64,000 bases of DNA from positions 310,001 through 374,000 of the forward strand of contig NZ_JAAORM010000002.1 of the NCBI RefSeq assembly GCF_017695965.1, read 5' to 3'. Under the pieces are notes generated by a model that saw only the letters and a program-made list of their open reading frames with translations, did no database searches and was not told the DNA's origin. Numbering within the stretch: position 1 is the stretch's first letter; every line of letters starts with the position of its first letter. Below are positions 31,032-40,628 of the stretch, piece by piece. The stretch is from Prochlorococcus marinus CUG1416. Its GTDB lineage: Bacteria > Cyanobacteriota > Cyanobacteriia > PCC-6307 > Cyanobiaceae. The translations under genes and the position numbers were made by a program.

Positions 31032-32116
31032 TGATAAAGTTTTTGGATAATAAACTTTTTCGTTGTTTATCCGTTTTTTTATTTTTAAATTCTGCAATCC
31101 TCCCAGTTAAATCTTCAAGTGCTCTTGCGGCATGGGCGATAAAAACTAATGGGGTTTTAGAATTAAGAACTAAATCAAATACAAATTTAAAAGCATACTT
31201 TCAGAAGGCTAACCAAATATCTGGCGATAGATTCTGGGTGGATTTCCCAGGAGAATTAAAAAATCCCAGAATAATAAAAGGTAATGGCCCAATAAAAGAA
31301 ATTAGATTAGGTAAACCAAATAATGGTAAAACAAGATTAGTAATTGAATTTAATGAAGAAACTTATCTGAAACCTTTGACTTGGCGAATGGTTGGCTTAG
31401 ATCAAAACAGGTGGAGAATTAAACTATTTACCCCAAAATATCCATTTAAGAAGATTGGTGAAGGTTTAGTTGTGAAGAGAATAGGAAATATCAAATCAAA
31501 CAAAAACTCAAGTTATGTAAAGAAAAGGGTTCATGAATACTTGCAATTGCCAAACGTAAAACAAAATAAATTTTTGGTTGTTATCGATCCAGGGCATGGA
31601 GGACCTGATCCAGGTGCAATAGGGATTGGTGGGATAAGGGAAACAGATGTTGTACTGGAGGTTTCTAAAATAGTTAAAGAGTTACTGTCCGATAAAGGTG
31701 TCAATGTAAGGTTAACTAGAAGAAATGAAGTGGATTTGGATTTACCTCCTAGAGTTTCCTTTGCCAATAATACGGATGCGGATATTTTTGTAAGTATTCA
31801 TGCAAATGCCTCAAGAGGGAAAAGAAGGGATATTAATGGGTTAGAAACTTTTTACTTTAGAGGGTGGAGAGGTAGATTACTCGCTAAAAAAATTCAAAAA
31901 CAAATTCTAAGAGTTTCCCCTGGGAGTCCTGATCGAGGAGTTAAACAAGGTAGATTTTACGTAATTAAAAATACTAGGATGCCTGCAGTTCTTGTGGAGA
32001 TTGGATTTTTAACAGGAAGATTAGATGCAAGAAGATTACAAAAAACTGTGCATCGTAAAAGAATAGCTTATGCAATTGCAAAAGGTATCCTTGAATATTT
32101 TTCTAAATTAGGGTGA
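31031..32116 (+). CDS. N-acetylmuramoyl-L-alanine amidase (AMIN + Amidase_3)
   Basis: A 361-residue exported amidase. A hydrophobic signal segment occupies about residues 10-35, and an AMIN-type beta domain about 38-140 targets the septum or cell wall. The zinc amidase domain runs from about 178: VVIDPGHGGPDPGAIG (His), IRETDVVL (Glu), VSIHANAS (His) and VLVEIGFLT (catalytic Glu). AmiC-type enzymes split peptide stems off glycan during daughter-cell separation. It is coupled to the nitrilase-like gene (1-bp overlap) and to murI (4-bp overlap). No EnvC/NlpD activator is seen here. Confidence 0.93.
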   Translation: MIKFLDNKLFRCLSVFLFLNSAILPVKSSSALAAWAIKTNGVLELRTKSNTNLKAYFQKANQISGDRFWVDFPGELKNPRIIKGNGPIKEIRLGKPNNGKTRLVIEFNEETYLKPLTWRMVGLDQNRWRIKLFTPKYPFKKIGEGLVVKRIGNIKSNKNSSYVKKRVHEYLQLPNVKQNKFLVVIDPGHGGPDPGAIGIGGIRETDVVLEVSKIVKELLSDKGVNVRLTRRNEVDLDLPPRVSFANNTDADIFVSIHANASRGKRRDINGLETFYFRGWRGRLLAKKIQKQILRVSPGSPDRGVKQGRFYVIKNTRMPAVLVEIGFLTGRLDARRLQKTVHRKRIAYAIAKGILEYFSKLG

Positions 32117-32907
32117 AACTTAAAATAGGTATATTTGATAGTGGTATAGGCGGTTTCACTATCCTTAATTCTTTACTAAAAACACGTAATGATGTCGAGG
32201 TTTTTTATTTGGCTGATACAAAAAGAATCCCTTTTGGAAATAAAAATTTTAAAGAAATAAGAATTATTGCAAAAGATATTTGCACTTTTTTTAAAGATAA
32301 GAATTTAGATGCACTTTTAATAGCTTGTAACACTACAAATGCCTGTGCACTTGATATTTTAGAAAATAGCTTAAGGATCCCTTGTTTTGACCTTATAAAC
32401 TCAGTATCAGAAATAGTTAATAAACAAATAATTGGTGTCTTGGCAACACAAACAACGGTTAAATCATCATATTATAAAAAAGCTATTAGTTCTAAAAAAG
32501 AGAATTTGAAAATATTTCAACAAGAATGTCCAGAATTTGTATCAGAAATTGAAAAAGAAAAGCTGAATTTTAATAAGTTAAATTATCTTTCGGATTTGTA
32601 TATAAGACCACTATTAAATAGGAATATTGAAGAATTAATACTTGGATGTAGTCATTATCCTTTGATTTATAATTTTTTAAGAAAAAAAGTAAACTCAAAT
32701 ATAAAAATTATTGATCCATCTGAAGCATTGATAAAAAAATTTAATGAATCTTTTGAAATTCCAAAAACTGACCACTATGATAGTCTTTCTAACAAAAATG
32801 TAAGATTCTTTGTTACTTCAGAAAAAGATAAATTTGCCAAAAAAGTAAAATTTTGGCTTGAAATTAATAAAGAAATTACGTTGGTTAACCTCCGAAGCAA
32901 TGTTTGA
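32113..32907 (+). CDS. murI: Glutamate racemase
   Basis: A 264-residue racemase providing D-glutamate for peptidoglycan. The N-terminal GIFDSGIGGFTIL holds the substrate Asp-Ser, and the two catalytic Cys are in LIACNTTNACALD (about residue 73) and LGCSHYPLI (about residue 178). The start is GTG 32113, overlapping the amidase stop by 4 bp. Its place next to an amidase gene groups wall synthesis with wall remodelling. A prenyl synthase gene starts 27 bp downstream. Confidence 0.95.
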   Translation: MKLKIGIFDSGIGGFTILNSLLKTRNDVEVFYLADTKRIPFGNKNFKEIRIIAKDICTFFKDKNLDALLIACNTTNACALDILENSLRIPCFDLINSVSEIVNKQIIGVLATQTTVKSSYYKKAISSKKENLKIFQQECPEFVSEIEKEKLNFNKLNYLSDLYIRPLLNRNIEELILGCSHYPLIYNFLRKKVNSNIKIIDPSEALIKKFNESFEIPKTDHYDSLSNKNVRFFVTSEKDKFAKKVKFWLEINKEITLVNLRSNV

Positions 32908-32934
32908 TTCTTTAATATATATAAGAGGCCTATC

Positions 32935-33906
32935 ATGAACACAGTAACAGAACTACTACAACCAGTTGAAAATGATCTTGATGATCTTATTCTTGAACTG
33001 AAAAATCTAATAGGAGCAGGTCATCCAATTCTTCAAGCTGCAGCAGAACATCTTTTTAGTGCTGGGGGGAAAAGGCTTAGACCAGGTATTGTTTTATTAA
33101 TTTCAAAAGCAATATCCCCTGGATTCAGTCTTACCGACAAACATAAAAGGCTTGCTGAAATTACTGAAATGATTCATACAGCATCATTAGTTCACGATGA
33201 TGTTGTTGATGAGGCATCCACAAGAAGGGGTGTAGATACAGTACACAGTAGATTTAATACTAGAGTTGCTGTTTTGGCAGGTGACTTTTTATTCGCTCAA
33301 TCAAGTTGGCACTTGGCGAATCTGGATAATGTAAATGTAGTTAAATTACTAAGTAGAGTAATAATGGATTTAGCTGAAGGTGAAATTAAACAAAATTTAA
33401 ATAGATTTGATTCTGCTCAATCTTTTACAAAATACATTAATAAAAGCTACTGTAAAACGGCATCATTAATAGCAAATAGTTGTAAAGCGGCTGGGGTTTT
33501 GAGTGATCTTAAAAATGAAGAATTAACCTCGTTATATGATTTTGGTAAAAATATTGGTTTGGCTTTCCAAGTTGTAGATGACATACTTGACTTTACTGGA
33601 AACGATAAACAACTTGGAAAACCTGCTGTAAGTGATCTCGCGAGTGGTTACCTTACTGCACCAGTTTTATATGCCTTAGAGGAAAATAAGAAATTGTCTG
33701 TTCTTATAAACAGAGAACTTGTTGAAAAAGATGATTTGGATAATGCTCTTAGTATTATTATGAATTCTAAAGCCATAGACAGTTCCAGAAAACTAGCTGA
33801 GGATTTTGCAATGCTTTCTAAAGAAGCCATAGTTTGGCTTCCTGATTCAGAGTATAAAAGGGCGTTAGTGGCTCTTCCTGAATTTGTTCTCAGCCGTATC
33901 TTCTAG
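32935..33906 (+). CDS. sds: Long-chain all-trans polyprenyl diphosphate synthase (solanesyl-PP synthase type)
   Basis: A 323-residue trans-prenyltransferase. The first Asp-rich motif is HDDVVDEASTRRG (about residue 85) and the second is VVDDILDFTG (about residue 212). Two small residues lie just before the first motif (HTASLVHDD), which generally permits long product chains. In cyanobacteria this enzyme supplies the solanesyl (C45) tail of plastoquinone-9. Chain length is inferred, not read. It sits after murI on the same strand. Confidence 0.9.
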   Translation: MNTVTELLQPVENDLDDLILELKNLIGAGHPILQAAAEHLFSAGGKRLRPGIVLLISKAISPGFSLTDKHKRLAEITEMIHTASLVHDDVVDEASTRRGVDTVHSRFNTRVAVLAGDFLFAQSSWHLANLDNVNVVKLLSRVIMDLAEGEIKQNLNRFDSAQSFTKYINKSYCKTASLIANSCKAAGVLSDLKNEELTSLYDFGKNIGLAFQVVDDILDFTGNDKQLGKPAVSDLASGYLTAPVLYALEENKKLSVLINRELVEKDDLDNALSIIMNSKAIDSSRKLAEDFAMLSKEAIVWLPDSEYKRALVALPEFVLSRIF

Positions 33907-34000
33907 ATTTATTAAAAATAAATTTTCCAGCTAAATTTATATTAATATTTTTGAAAACCATTATTTTTTCGACTAGCTTTATTAAGCATATATTTATTTA

Positions 34001-35983
34001 ATGTCACTAGATAAAAAAAATTCAATCAATAACATACTTGAAGAAACAAGAATTTTCCCCCCTTCAAAAGAATTTGCAGAAAACTCAAATATTAGATCTC
34101 AAGAAGAATTACTTAGTCTAAAAAAACAAGCATTGGATAATCCAATACAATTTTGGGAGTCTTTCGCAAAATCTGAACTAGATTGGTTTGAGCTATTTCA
34201 AACTGTATTAGATAGTGATAATGCTCCTTTTTTTAAGTGGTTTAAAGAAGGTAAACTAAATATTACTTATAATTGTTTAGATAGACACATTAAAAGGGGA
34301 CTTGGAGGGAAAACTGCATTGATCTGGGAAGGTGAGCCCGGAGATAGCAAACAATATACTTATGAAGAACTATTAAAAGAGGTTTGCAAAGCTGCTAATG
34401 CATTAAAAGCGATTGGAGTAAAAAAAGGAGATTTGGTATGTATCTATATGCCAATGATTCCTGAAGCAATGTTTGCGATGTTAGCTTGTGCAAGAATCGG
34501 GGCGCCACATTCAGTAGTCTTTGGCGGATTTTCATCAGAAGCTTTAAAAGATAGGTTAATTGATGGGAATGCCAAATTTATTATTACTGCAGATGGTGGA
34601 TTTAGAAAAGATAAGGTGATTGAGCTTAAGAAAGCTGTCGACGCAGCAATTGAAGGTGGCGCAGATGAAATTGTAGAAAAAGTAATTGTTGTTCAAAGAA
34701 CTAAAAAAAATATTTCCATGGAAAGTAAAAGGGATTATTGGTGGCACGATTTATTGAAAGATCAAAAAGATTGGTGTGAACCAGAAATTATGAATAGTGA
34801 AGATAGGTTATTTATTCTTTATACCTCGGGATCTACTGGAAAACCTAAAGGAGTTGTTCATACTACTGGTGGATATAATCTTTGGACCCATATGACATTC
34901 AAATGGATTTTTGATTTAAAAGATGATGATATTTACTGGTGTACTGCAGATGTTGGTTGGATCACAGGTCATAGTTATATAGTTTATGGGCCCTTATCTA
35001 ATGGCGCTACAACTTTAATGTTTGAAGGAGTTCCAAGGCCATCTAATTTAGGTGCTTTTTGGGAAATTGTTCAGAAATATAAGGTCTCGATTTTTTATAC
35101 TGCGCCAACAGCAATAAGAGCATTTATGAAGTCTGGGCGTGAAATTCCTGATAAATATAATCTAGAGAGTCTTAGACTTTTGGGCACAGTTGGAGAACCA
35201 ATTAATCCTGAGGCATGGATGTGGTACAAAGATGTTATAGGTAAAAATAAATGTCCGATAGTTGATACTTGGTGGCAAACTGAAACTGGTGGTGTGATGA
35301 TAAGTCCTTTGCCAGGAGCAGTTGCGACAAAGCCAGGTTCAGCTACTTACCCATTACCTGGAATTGAAGTTGAAGTCGTTGATAAGAATGGAGATAAGGT
35401 AATGGAGAACGAGGGTGGTTATTTAATTATTAAGAAGCCTTGGCCAGGGATGATGAGAACAATTCATGGAAACTCAGAGAGATACTTGGAGAGTTATTGG
35501 GAATATATTTCCTTTAAAGGAGAAAAGAATGTTTATTTCGCTGGAGATGGAGCACGCATTGATAAAGATGGATATATATGGATTATGGGGAGAGTTGATG
35601 ATGTTATAAGTGTTTCTGGTCATCGGTTAGGAACGATGGAAATAGAATCTGCCTTGGTAAGTCATAAATCAGTTTCAGAAGCTGCTGTTGTAGGAAAAAG
35701 AGATGATCTCAAAGGTGAAGTTATAGTTGCTTTTGTATCTTTAGAGAAAGATGTGAACAGTTCTTCAGAATTACTAGAGGATTTAAAGAAACATGTTGTT
35801 AATGAAATTGGAATTATTGCGAAGCCCGAAAAAATAATCATTTCTGACTCTCTACCGAAAACACGAAGTGGAAAAATTATGAGGAGAATTTTGAGATCTT
35901 TGGCTGCTGGAGAAAAAATTAGTGGTGATATAAGTACTCTTGAAGACAGTTCTGTTTTGGAAAAGTTGAAAGAAGCATCCTAA
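34001..35983 (+). CDS. acs: Acetate--CoA ligase (acetyl-CoA synthetase)
   Basis: A 660-residue ANL-superfamily enzyme that activates acetate through acetyl-AMP. The P-loop-like [19 protein letters not shown] is near residue 275, and [10 protein letters not shown] near residue 425 is diagnostic for Acs. The hinge and CoA region [20 protein letters not shown] follows near residue 530. The C-terminal [11 protein letters not shown] holds the lysine that is reversibly acetylated in many bacteria. The 94-bp upstream gap must contain its promoter. It ends in a 4-bp overlap with the convergent DUF1350 gene. Confidence 0.97.
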   Translation: MSLDKKNSINNILEETRIFPPSKEFAENSNIRSQEELLSLKKQALDNPIQFWESFAKSELDWFELFQTVLDSDNAPFFKWFKEGKLNITYNCLDRHIKRGLGGKTALIWEGEPGDSKQYTYEELLKEVCKAANALKAIGVKKGDLVCIYMPMIPEAMFAMLACARIGAPHSVVFGGFSSEALKDRLIDGNAKFIITADGGFRKDKVIELKKAVDAAIEGGADEIVEKVIVVQRTKKNISMESKRDYWWHDLLKDQKDWCEPEIMNSEDRLFILYTSGSTGKPKGVVHTTGGYNLWTHMTFKWIFDLKDDDIYWCTADVGWITGHSYIVYGPLSNGATTLMFEGVPRPSNLGAFWEIVQKYKVSIFYTAPTAIRAFMKSGREIPDKYNLESLRLLGTVGEPINPEAWMWYKDVIGKNKCPIVDTWWQTETGGVMISPLPGAVATKPGSATYPLPGIEVEVVDKNGDKVMENEGGYLIIKKPWPGMMRTIHGNSERYLESYWEYISFKGEKNVYFAGDGARIDKDGYIWIMGRVDDVISVSGHRLGTMEIESALVSHKSVSEAAVVGKRDDLKGEVIVAFVSLEKDVNSSSELLEDLKKHVVNEIGIIAKPEKIIISDSLPKTRSGKIMRRILRSLAAGEKISGDISTLEDSSVLEKLKEAS

Positions 35984-36702
35984 TCGGATTCATCAATTAA
36001 ACTAGAAATTTTTTTTATAGTATTTCTTTTGAAATCATCATCTGCCCAGTCTCCCAAAAAATTTTCTCTTAGTCCTGCACTAGCAATAGAAGTGTGAGTT
36101 CCTTTTAACATTATTCCCTTAGAATTGTCTTCTTTTCTTGATTTAAGACAAGAAAATAATTTATCTGTTTGATCTAATTCGTCTGAGTTGAATTTTATTA
36201 GGAAGTTATTTTTTTGATTATAAGTTTTTTCAATTATTCGTAAAGTTTTTTCTGGACTTGGGCTGAATTCACTCTTAAATTCTAATTTTTGAGAAATCTC
36301 TTTCAGTAATGGAATTGATTTGTTAGCGCTGAAGTTATTGAAACTAATTGATATGAATTTTTCGCAATTTCTTCCACCATCAGGAGAAATTAAATGAAGT
36401 TTACAGCCCAGACTATGACCTATTCTTATTGAAGGAATTGATGCCATTATTCTTTTAGATAAGGATATTCGGCAATTCTTAAAATCCTTCCATGCTTTAA
36501 TAGCTAGTTGTTGGTGATCAAACTGTGGAGTGTACTTGTATGCATGTACTGCATAATTTTTATTTATTAAGCTCTCTATGAATCTTCTATATGTTAAATC
36601 TGGTTTAGACGCAAGGTAACTTCCACCTATAAATTCCACAATTTTCTTAGGATTTGAAGGCCAATAACAAAAATTGTTAAATTGATATTTAGTAAAAGTC
36701 AT
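35980..36702 (-). CDS. DUF1350 alpha/beta-hydrolase-like protein
   Basis: A 240-residue protein of the cyanobacterial/plastid DUF1350 family. It opens with [25 protein letters not shown], and a [11 protein letters not shown] nucleophile-elbow-like segment sits near residue 115, giving an alpha/beta-hydrolase look. Conserved KGTHTSIAS provides a late His near residue 206. Activity and substrate are unknown. It converges with acs (4-bp overlap). A 129-bp AT-rich gap separates it from the divergent exonuclease gene. Confidence 0.8.
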   Translation of the reverse strand: MTFTKYQFNNFCYWPSNPKKIVEFIGGSYLASKPDLTYRRFIESLINKNYAVHAYKYTPQFDHQQLAIKAWKDFKNCRISLSKRIMASIPSIRIGHSLGCKLHLISPDGGRNCEKFISISFNNFSANKSIPLLKEISQKLEFKSEFSPSPEKTLRIIEKTYNQKNNFLIKFNSDELDQTDKLFSCLKSRKEDNSKGIMLKGTHTSIASAGLRENFLGDWADDDFKRNTIKKISSLIDESD

Positions 36703-36831
36703 TTTTATAAATTTATTTTTAAATAAAAGAAGATTTCAAAAAATATTTTCTAATGAATTTGTTTAATTAATATTAATTTAAAAGAAATTCTTTTTAAATG
36801 CGTCAAGATAAATGAAAGTGTTTTCATCTAA

Positions 36832-37611
36832 TTGGAACTATTTAACAAAAAAGAATTAAATCAATTGGATTTTCTTCAAGATCAAATTAATGGTAACCCC
36901 ACTGAAAAAAGTGTTACTAATCAAAATAAAAAAATAGAAAAAATTTTAATACTTGATACAGAAACATCAGGTTTAGATGAAAATAAAGATGAAGTGATAG
37001 AGATAGGTTGTATTTTGTTTGACGTATCTTTTAAATGTGTACTTTCACAGGTCTCATTTTTATTCCCTGTTAAAAATAATGAAGCCGAATATGTAAATGG
37101 TATACCTGCAGAAGTAACTAATATCTCTCAACCATGGGAAGATGGATTGAATTTCTTTTTAAAACTTGTTGATTGCTCAGATTTCATTGTCGCGCACAAT
37201 GTAGAGTTTGATAAGAAATGGTTTGGGAAAGGAAGATTGCCTAAACTTAATAAAAAATGGATATGCAGTTTAGAGGATATTAATTGGTCTTTTCAAAAAT
37301 CACTAAAAACCAGACCTTCAGTAACTGATCTAGCTTTGTCTTTCTCAATTCCAGTTTGGAATTTACATAGAGCTTTGTCTGATTGCTTTTACATATCTGA
37401 GGTTTTCAAGAAATGCGATAATTTAGATGAACTTTTACTTAAAGCTACTGAACCGAGGTTTTTATACAAGGCATTGGTTAGTTATGAAGAGAGGTCTTTA
37501 GCTAAAAATGCTGGATTTAGATGGAATAGTCCTGTGCATGGAGCTTGGTCAAGGAAATTAACTTCTGATGAAGCAAGAAATCTTGATTTTAGAGTAGAGA
37601 TTTTAAATTAA
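36832..37611 (+). CDS. DEDDh 3'-5' exonuclease (DnaQ-like) with extra C-terminal domain
   Basis: A 259-residue protein starting at TTG 36832. The exonuclease core spans about residues 35-190 with all five DEDDh residues: Asp42 and Glu44 (LDTETSG), Asp127 (NVEFDKKW), His179 and Asp184 (NLHRALSDC). The family includes DNA polymerase III epsilon and exonuclease X. Residues ~205-259 form an added piece (SYEERSLAKNAGFRWNSP) that resembles the small GFRW-type domains appended to some DnaQ-like nucleases. It is probably a repair or RNA/DNA trimming enzyme rather than the replicative proofreader. Confidence 0.85.
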   Translation: MELFNKKELNQLDFLQDQINGNPTEKSVTNQNKKIEKILILDTETSGLDENKDEVIEIGCILFDVSFKCVLSQVSFLFPVKNNEAEYVNGIPAEVTNISQPWEDGLNFFLKLVDCSDFIVAHNVEFDKKWFGKGRLPKLNKKWICSLEDINWSFQKSLKTRPSVTDLALSFSIPVWNLHRALSDCFYISEVFKKCDNLDELLLKATEPRFLYKALVSYEERSLAKNAGFRWNSPVHGAWSRKLTSDEARNLDFRVEILN

Positions 37612-37642
37612 TATTTAATGAATTTTTGACTTAAGATAATAT

Positions 37643-38065
37643 TTAGTGCATTTTACAGGGCATCCATTTTTTACCCATTTTATGTGCTCCAATACATCCA
37701 TATTTTGAGGCGGCCTTTTCAGCTTCTTCTTTTGTGCTAAATAGATCTGAGATCATGTTTTTCTTGTTTGAATTTGAAATTTGTTTTGAATGATTATGAT
37801 CATGGTTTTGAGAATTAGGTGAATACTCCCATACTCCCATGGTAGTAATCCCTGCAGAGATAATTCCCATCCCAACCACTGATAAATTGACTATTCCCAT
37901 TGCGACTGCACCAAAAGAAAATACACCCATTGGAACTACTCCAATACTTATAACTCCCATAGGAACTATTCCTATTGAAACGATACCAAGAGGTGCTATT
38001 CCAAAAGCAATTTTTTTTGGTTTACTACCACAATGCTGACTCTCTTTATTGTTATTTATTTCCAA
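37643..38065 (-). CDS. Decapeptide-repeat protein with His linker and DUF3721 C-terminus
   Basis: A 140-residue protein with three visible parts. Residues 18-81 hold six tandem ~10-residue repeats of pattern (I/V)xPMG(V/I)xSxG, for example IVPMGVISIG and VVPMGVFSFG. A short His-rich linker (NHDHNH, about 87-92) follows. Residues 107-140 match the DUF3721 signature (TKEEAEKAASKYGCIGAHKMG, then KWMPCKMH), with conserved Cys124, His128, Cys137 and His140 that could bind a metal. The repeat block is hydrophobic and could be a membrane segment or a small beta-solenoid. Function unknown. It lies between the exonuclease and hisS genes. Confidence 0.75.
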   Translation of the reverse strand: MEINNNKESQHCGSKPKKIAFGIAPLGIVSIGIVPMGVISIGVVPMGVFSFGAVAMGIVNLSVVGMGIISAGITTMGVWEYSPNSQNHDHNHSKQISNSNKKNMISDLFSTKEEAEKAASKYGCIGAHKMGKKWMPCKMH

Positions 38066-38165
38066 TGGTTTTTGCTAAATGTTAAATTAAAATTGTCTCA
38101 CAGAACAAACAATTAAAATTTAATTTCAATATTAAATTAAAAATTTTGAATTATTTCCTAGAACT

Positions 38166-39446
38166 TTGAATAACTTAAAAAATCTTAGAGGAACGGTAGA
38201 CCTATTGCCTGATCAATTAACAAAGTGGCAAAATGTTGAGAAAATTTTAATGGAGCAGCTTTCAAGAGCATCTATTAAAGAAATAAGAACACCAATATTG
38301 GAAATGACTGAATTATTTATAAGAGGAATTGGTGAAGGAACAGATGTTGTCAGTAAGGAAATGTACACATTTCTGGATAGAGGGGAGAGATCTTGCACTC
38401 TTAGGCCTGAAGGAACGGCCTCCGTCGCACGAGCCTTAATACAAAATGGATTGTCCTCTAATCCTCTGCAAAAACTTTGGTACATGGGCCCCATGTTTAG
38501 ATATGAAAGACCTCAAGCAGGCAGGCAAAGACAGTTTCATCAGTTAGGTGTTGAGTTTATAGGATACGAATCAGTAAGAAGTGATGTTGAAATCATTGCT
38601 TTAGCTTGGGATGTCTTAGGAAAATTAGGAATAAAAGAACTTAATCTTGAAATAAATACGTTGGGTGATCATAATGATAGATTGAATTTTCAAGAATCTT
38701 TTTTAAAGTGGCTAGAAATAAATAAAAACTCTTTAGATTTAGATTCTCAGAATAGAATTAATAAAAACCCCTTAAGGATTTTAGACTCTAAGAATAATCA
38801 AACCAAAAAAGTCCTTAAAAATGCACCAAGGTTATTTGATTTCTTGTCTAAAAAAAGTCATGAAAGATATTCAGACTTGAAAAAACAATTAGAGATTTTA
38901 AAAATACCTTTCGTGGAAAACTTTAATCTAGTGAGAGGATTGGATTATTACACTCATACAGCTTTTGAAATTACTAGTGGAGCCCTAGGCTCCCAAGCAA
39001 CAGTTTGCGGAGGAGGCAGATATGACGATTTAATAAAGCAAATGGGAGGGCCAAACACACCGGCAATTGGATTCGCTATCGGCTTAGAAAGATTAATCTT
39101 ACTAGCGGGAAAAGAGCTTGAGGTCCCAAAAAATACTGATATTTATATTATTAATCAAGGCTTAATTGCTGAATCATTAGCCATGGATTTATCTAGAAAA
39201 TTAAGAAATTATGATTTATTAGTTGAATTGGATTTGAGTGGAGCCTCTTTCTCTAAGCAATTTAAAAAGGCAAATAAACTAAAATCCAAAAGTATTATTG
39301 TTATTGGTGATGATGAGGCAGCCAATAAAGAATTTATTATAAGGCTGTTTGATAAAGCAAGTTTTGGAAATAAAGAAGAGGTTATATCTTTTGAGAATGA
39401 TATTAAATTGGAGAAGTGGATAAATAAAAACTTGATTATAAAGTGA
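38166..39446 (+). CDS. hisS: Histidine--tRNA ligase
   Basis: A 426-residue class II synthetase. Motif 2 lies around MFRYERPQAGRQRQFHQLGVE (about residue 111). The histidine A loop is LVRGLDYYTHTAFEI (about residue 258), and GGGRYDDLIKQMGG and FAIGLERLIL motif 3 follow. A C-terminal anticodon-binding domain completes the protein. The start is TTG 38166; no ATG precedes RGTVDLLPD at a sensible distance. A 95-codon gene overlaps its stop. Confidence 0.97.
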   Translation: MNNLKNLRGTVDLLPDQLTKWQNVEKILMEQLSRASIKEIRTPILEMTELFIRGIGEGTDVVSKEMYTFLDRGERSCTLRPEGTASVARALIQNGLSSNPLQKLWYMGPMFRYERPQAGRQRQFHQLGVEFIGYESVRSDVEIIALAWDVLGKLGIKELNLEINTLGDHNDRLNFQESFLKWLEINKNSLDLDSQNRINKNPLRILDSKNNQTKKVLKNAPRLFDFLSKKSHERYSDLKKQLEILKIPFVENFNLVRGLDYYTHTAFEITSGALGSQATVCGGGRYDDLIKQMGGPNTPAIGFAIGLERLILLAGKELEVPKNTDIYIINQGLIAESLAMDLSRKLRNYDLLVELDLSGASFSKQFKKANKLKSKSIIVIGDDEAANKEFIIRLFDKASFGNKEEVISFENDIKLEKWINKNLIIK

Positions 39447-39730
39447 TGATGCTCTTCAAGTTAACGATAATTCTTATTTTTATACTAATTGTCTATTTTT
39501 TGAGAAATTTTCTTAAATCTAAGAGGAAAAAATTTTTTAAAGCTAAAAAGTTAAAAACCCTTAATAAGAAGAATCTAAATAATTGGATGAATTTAACTAA
39601 AAACGAAAGATATAACTTATCAAAACAAGAATCTATTGTCTATTTGGATAAACGAAAACTTTTATTAGACGAAATCAGAAAAGAATATACAAAAATATCT
39701 AAAGGAAATTCTAAGAAAAAAATAAAATAA
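39443..39730 (+). CDS. Small basic membrane-anchored hypothetical protein
   Basis: A 95-residue protein of unknown function. Residues ~4-22 are a hydrophobic anchor (LTIILIFILIVYFL), and the remainder is strongly basic (Lys/Arg-rich) and soluble-looking. GTG 39443 overlaps the hisS stop; ATG 39446 or 39449 are likely starts too. It is followed 3 bp later by a Trp-rich small gene, so all three probably share a transcript. No family recognised. Confidence 0.6.
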   Translation: MMMLFKLTIILIFILIVYFLRNFLKSKRKKFFKAKKLKTLNKKNLNNWMNLTKNERYNLSKQESIVYLDKRKLLLDEIRKEYTKISKGNSKKKIK

Positions 39731-39733
39731 CTA

Positions 39734-40033
39734 ATGACAAATTTCTGGACTTCCAACAAACCCATAAATGGTTTAAGACATTTTGTTTTAGTAAATAAGA
39801 CTAAAGAGAAAGGAAAAAATTTTTATTTAATGGTTTCCGTCGTTGATTGCGACATTAATTTGAAAATTACTTTCAAAGACTTATTGAATAGTGGTAATTG
39901 GGAAAAGGGATGGCTAAATATTCCTAAAAATGAATCAATTAATGAAGAATATGTTCGATTCAAATCTTTAAATAAAAAGGAGGGAATTAATAAAATTTTT
40001 TTAACTGATGATTCTTTATTTAATATTTCTTAA
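39734..40033 (+). CDS. TIGR02450-type Trp-rich small protein
   Basis: A 99-residue protein. The opening (FWTSNKPINGLRHFVLVNK), a central VVDCDINLKITFKDLL and a following NWEKGWLNI resemble the Trp-rich TIGR02450 family: a WT-x-P start, an RHF-like motif and a W-x-x-GW ending. Function is unknown. The C-terminal ~30 residues extend beyond that core. It sits 3 bp downstream of a small basic membrane protein in the hisS unit. Confidence 0.65.
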   Translation: MTNFWTSNKPINGLRHFVLVNKTKEKGKNFYLMVSVVDCDINLKITFKDLLNSGNWEKGWLNIPKNESINEEYVRFKSLNKKEGINKIFLTDDSLFNIS

Positions 40034-40168
40034 TTTGATATAGATTTTTTAATAAATTTTTAATGTAAATACTGGGCTTTTTGTAGCTTAATAATTATTT
40101 AAATGTTTTACCCCTTTCAAAAAAATAAAATTAACGTTATTAAGGATTAATAATATTTACTTAATTAA
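40034..40168 (+). promoter_or_regulatory. Intergenic region upstream of the 77-aa gene
   Basis: This 135-bp AT-rich gap has runs of T and A that could serve as promoter elements for the next gene. No hairpin, RNA gene or clear -10/-35 pair was recognised. Confidence 0.3.
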
Positions 40169-40402
40169 ATGTTAGGGGATATATGGAGCTCTTCGGAGTT
40201 GACAGCTAAAAACTTAGGAATAACAGAAATTAAACTTTCTTTTTTACGTGAAAATGGAATTCTCAAGCCTGGAATTCATTGGAAAAGCTCTCCTCTTGGT
40301 CAGAAAAAACCTTGGAAGCCCAAAGCTCTTTATAATATTAAAATGTGTAGAAGTATTATTAATAAATTCTATTTTGAAGAAAATGATAATATTGCAGCCT
40401 AA
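40169..40402 (+). CDS. Small HTH-like (excisionase-type) hypothetical protein
   Basis: A 77-residue basic protein. The first 50 residues (WSSSELTAKNLGITEIKL, then LRENGILKPGIHWKS) look like a winged-helix/MerR-excisionase-type DNA-binding unit, in which a helix-turn-helix picks a position and a 'LKPG-HW' hairpin follows. It ends with a Cys/Arg-containing helix. There is no integrase or phage gene nearby, so a phage role is not supported. It may be a small regulator upstream of the antenna gene, but this is inference. A shorter overlapping frame at 40248-40448 looks like a shadow. Confidence 0.55.
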   Translation: MLGDIWSSSELTAKNLGITEIKLSFLRENGILKPGIHWKSSPLGQKKPWKPKALYNIKMCRSIINKFYFEENDNIAA

Positions 40403-40451
40403 ATTTAAAAAGAATTCTTTTAGGATTAATTTGGAAAGATATATCTAATTC

Positions 40452-40628
40452 CTATTCAATTAGATTCTCATCTTTACAGTCAATTAGGGTGTTTTGCAAA
40501 GTTGGATAAAGATTAATCATTTTTATATATTGTTGTGATTTTCTGTAAGATTTTGCGGCTTTTTTGTAATGAACTTCGGATTTCATTTCTAGTGAAAATT
40601 TTCTAGAAGATTTTTGAGAAGTTGCCAT
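40452..40628 (-). CDS. Small basic hypothetical protein (58 aa)
   Basis: I translated this short reverse-strand frame by hand. It opens MATSQKSSRKFSLEMKSE, has a Lys-rich helix (HYKKAAKSYRKSQQYIKMI) in the middle and ends CKDENLIE. Residues ~15-45 have a regular amphipathic pattern, like a single TPR-type helix pair, and it looks more protein-like than random AT-rich DNA. No good Shine-Dalgarno site precedes it. It converges with the 77-aa gene and is divergent from pcb. Confidence 0.5.
   Translation of the reverse strand: MATSQKSSRKFSLEMKSEVHYKKAAKSYRKSQQYIKMINLYPTLQNTLIDCKDENLIE

Noticed and set aside
40169-40402. Excisionase-like gene as a sign of a prophage or genomic island
   Set aside because: No integrase, att duplication or tRNA lies nearby; flanking genes are core.
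40248-40448. Second forward frame overlapping the 77-aa gene
   Set aside because: Composition and position fit a shadow of the longer, better-patterned frame.
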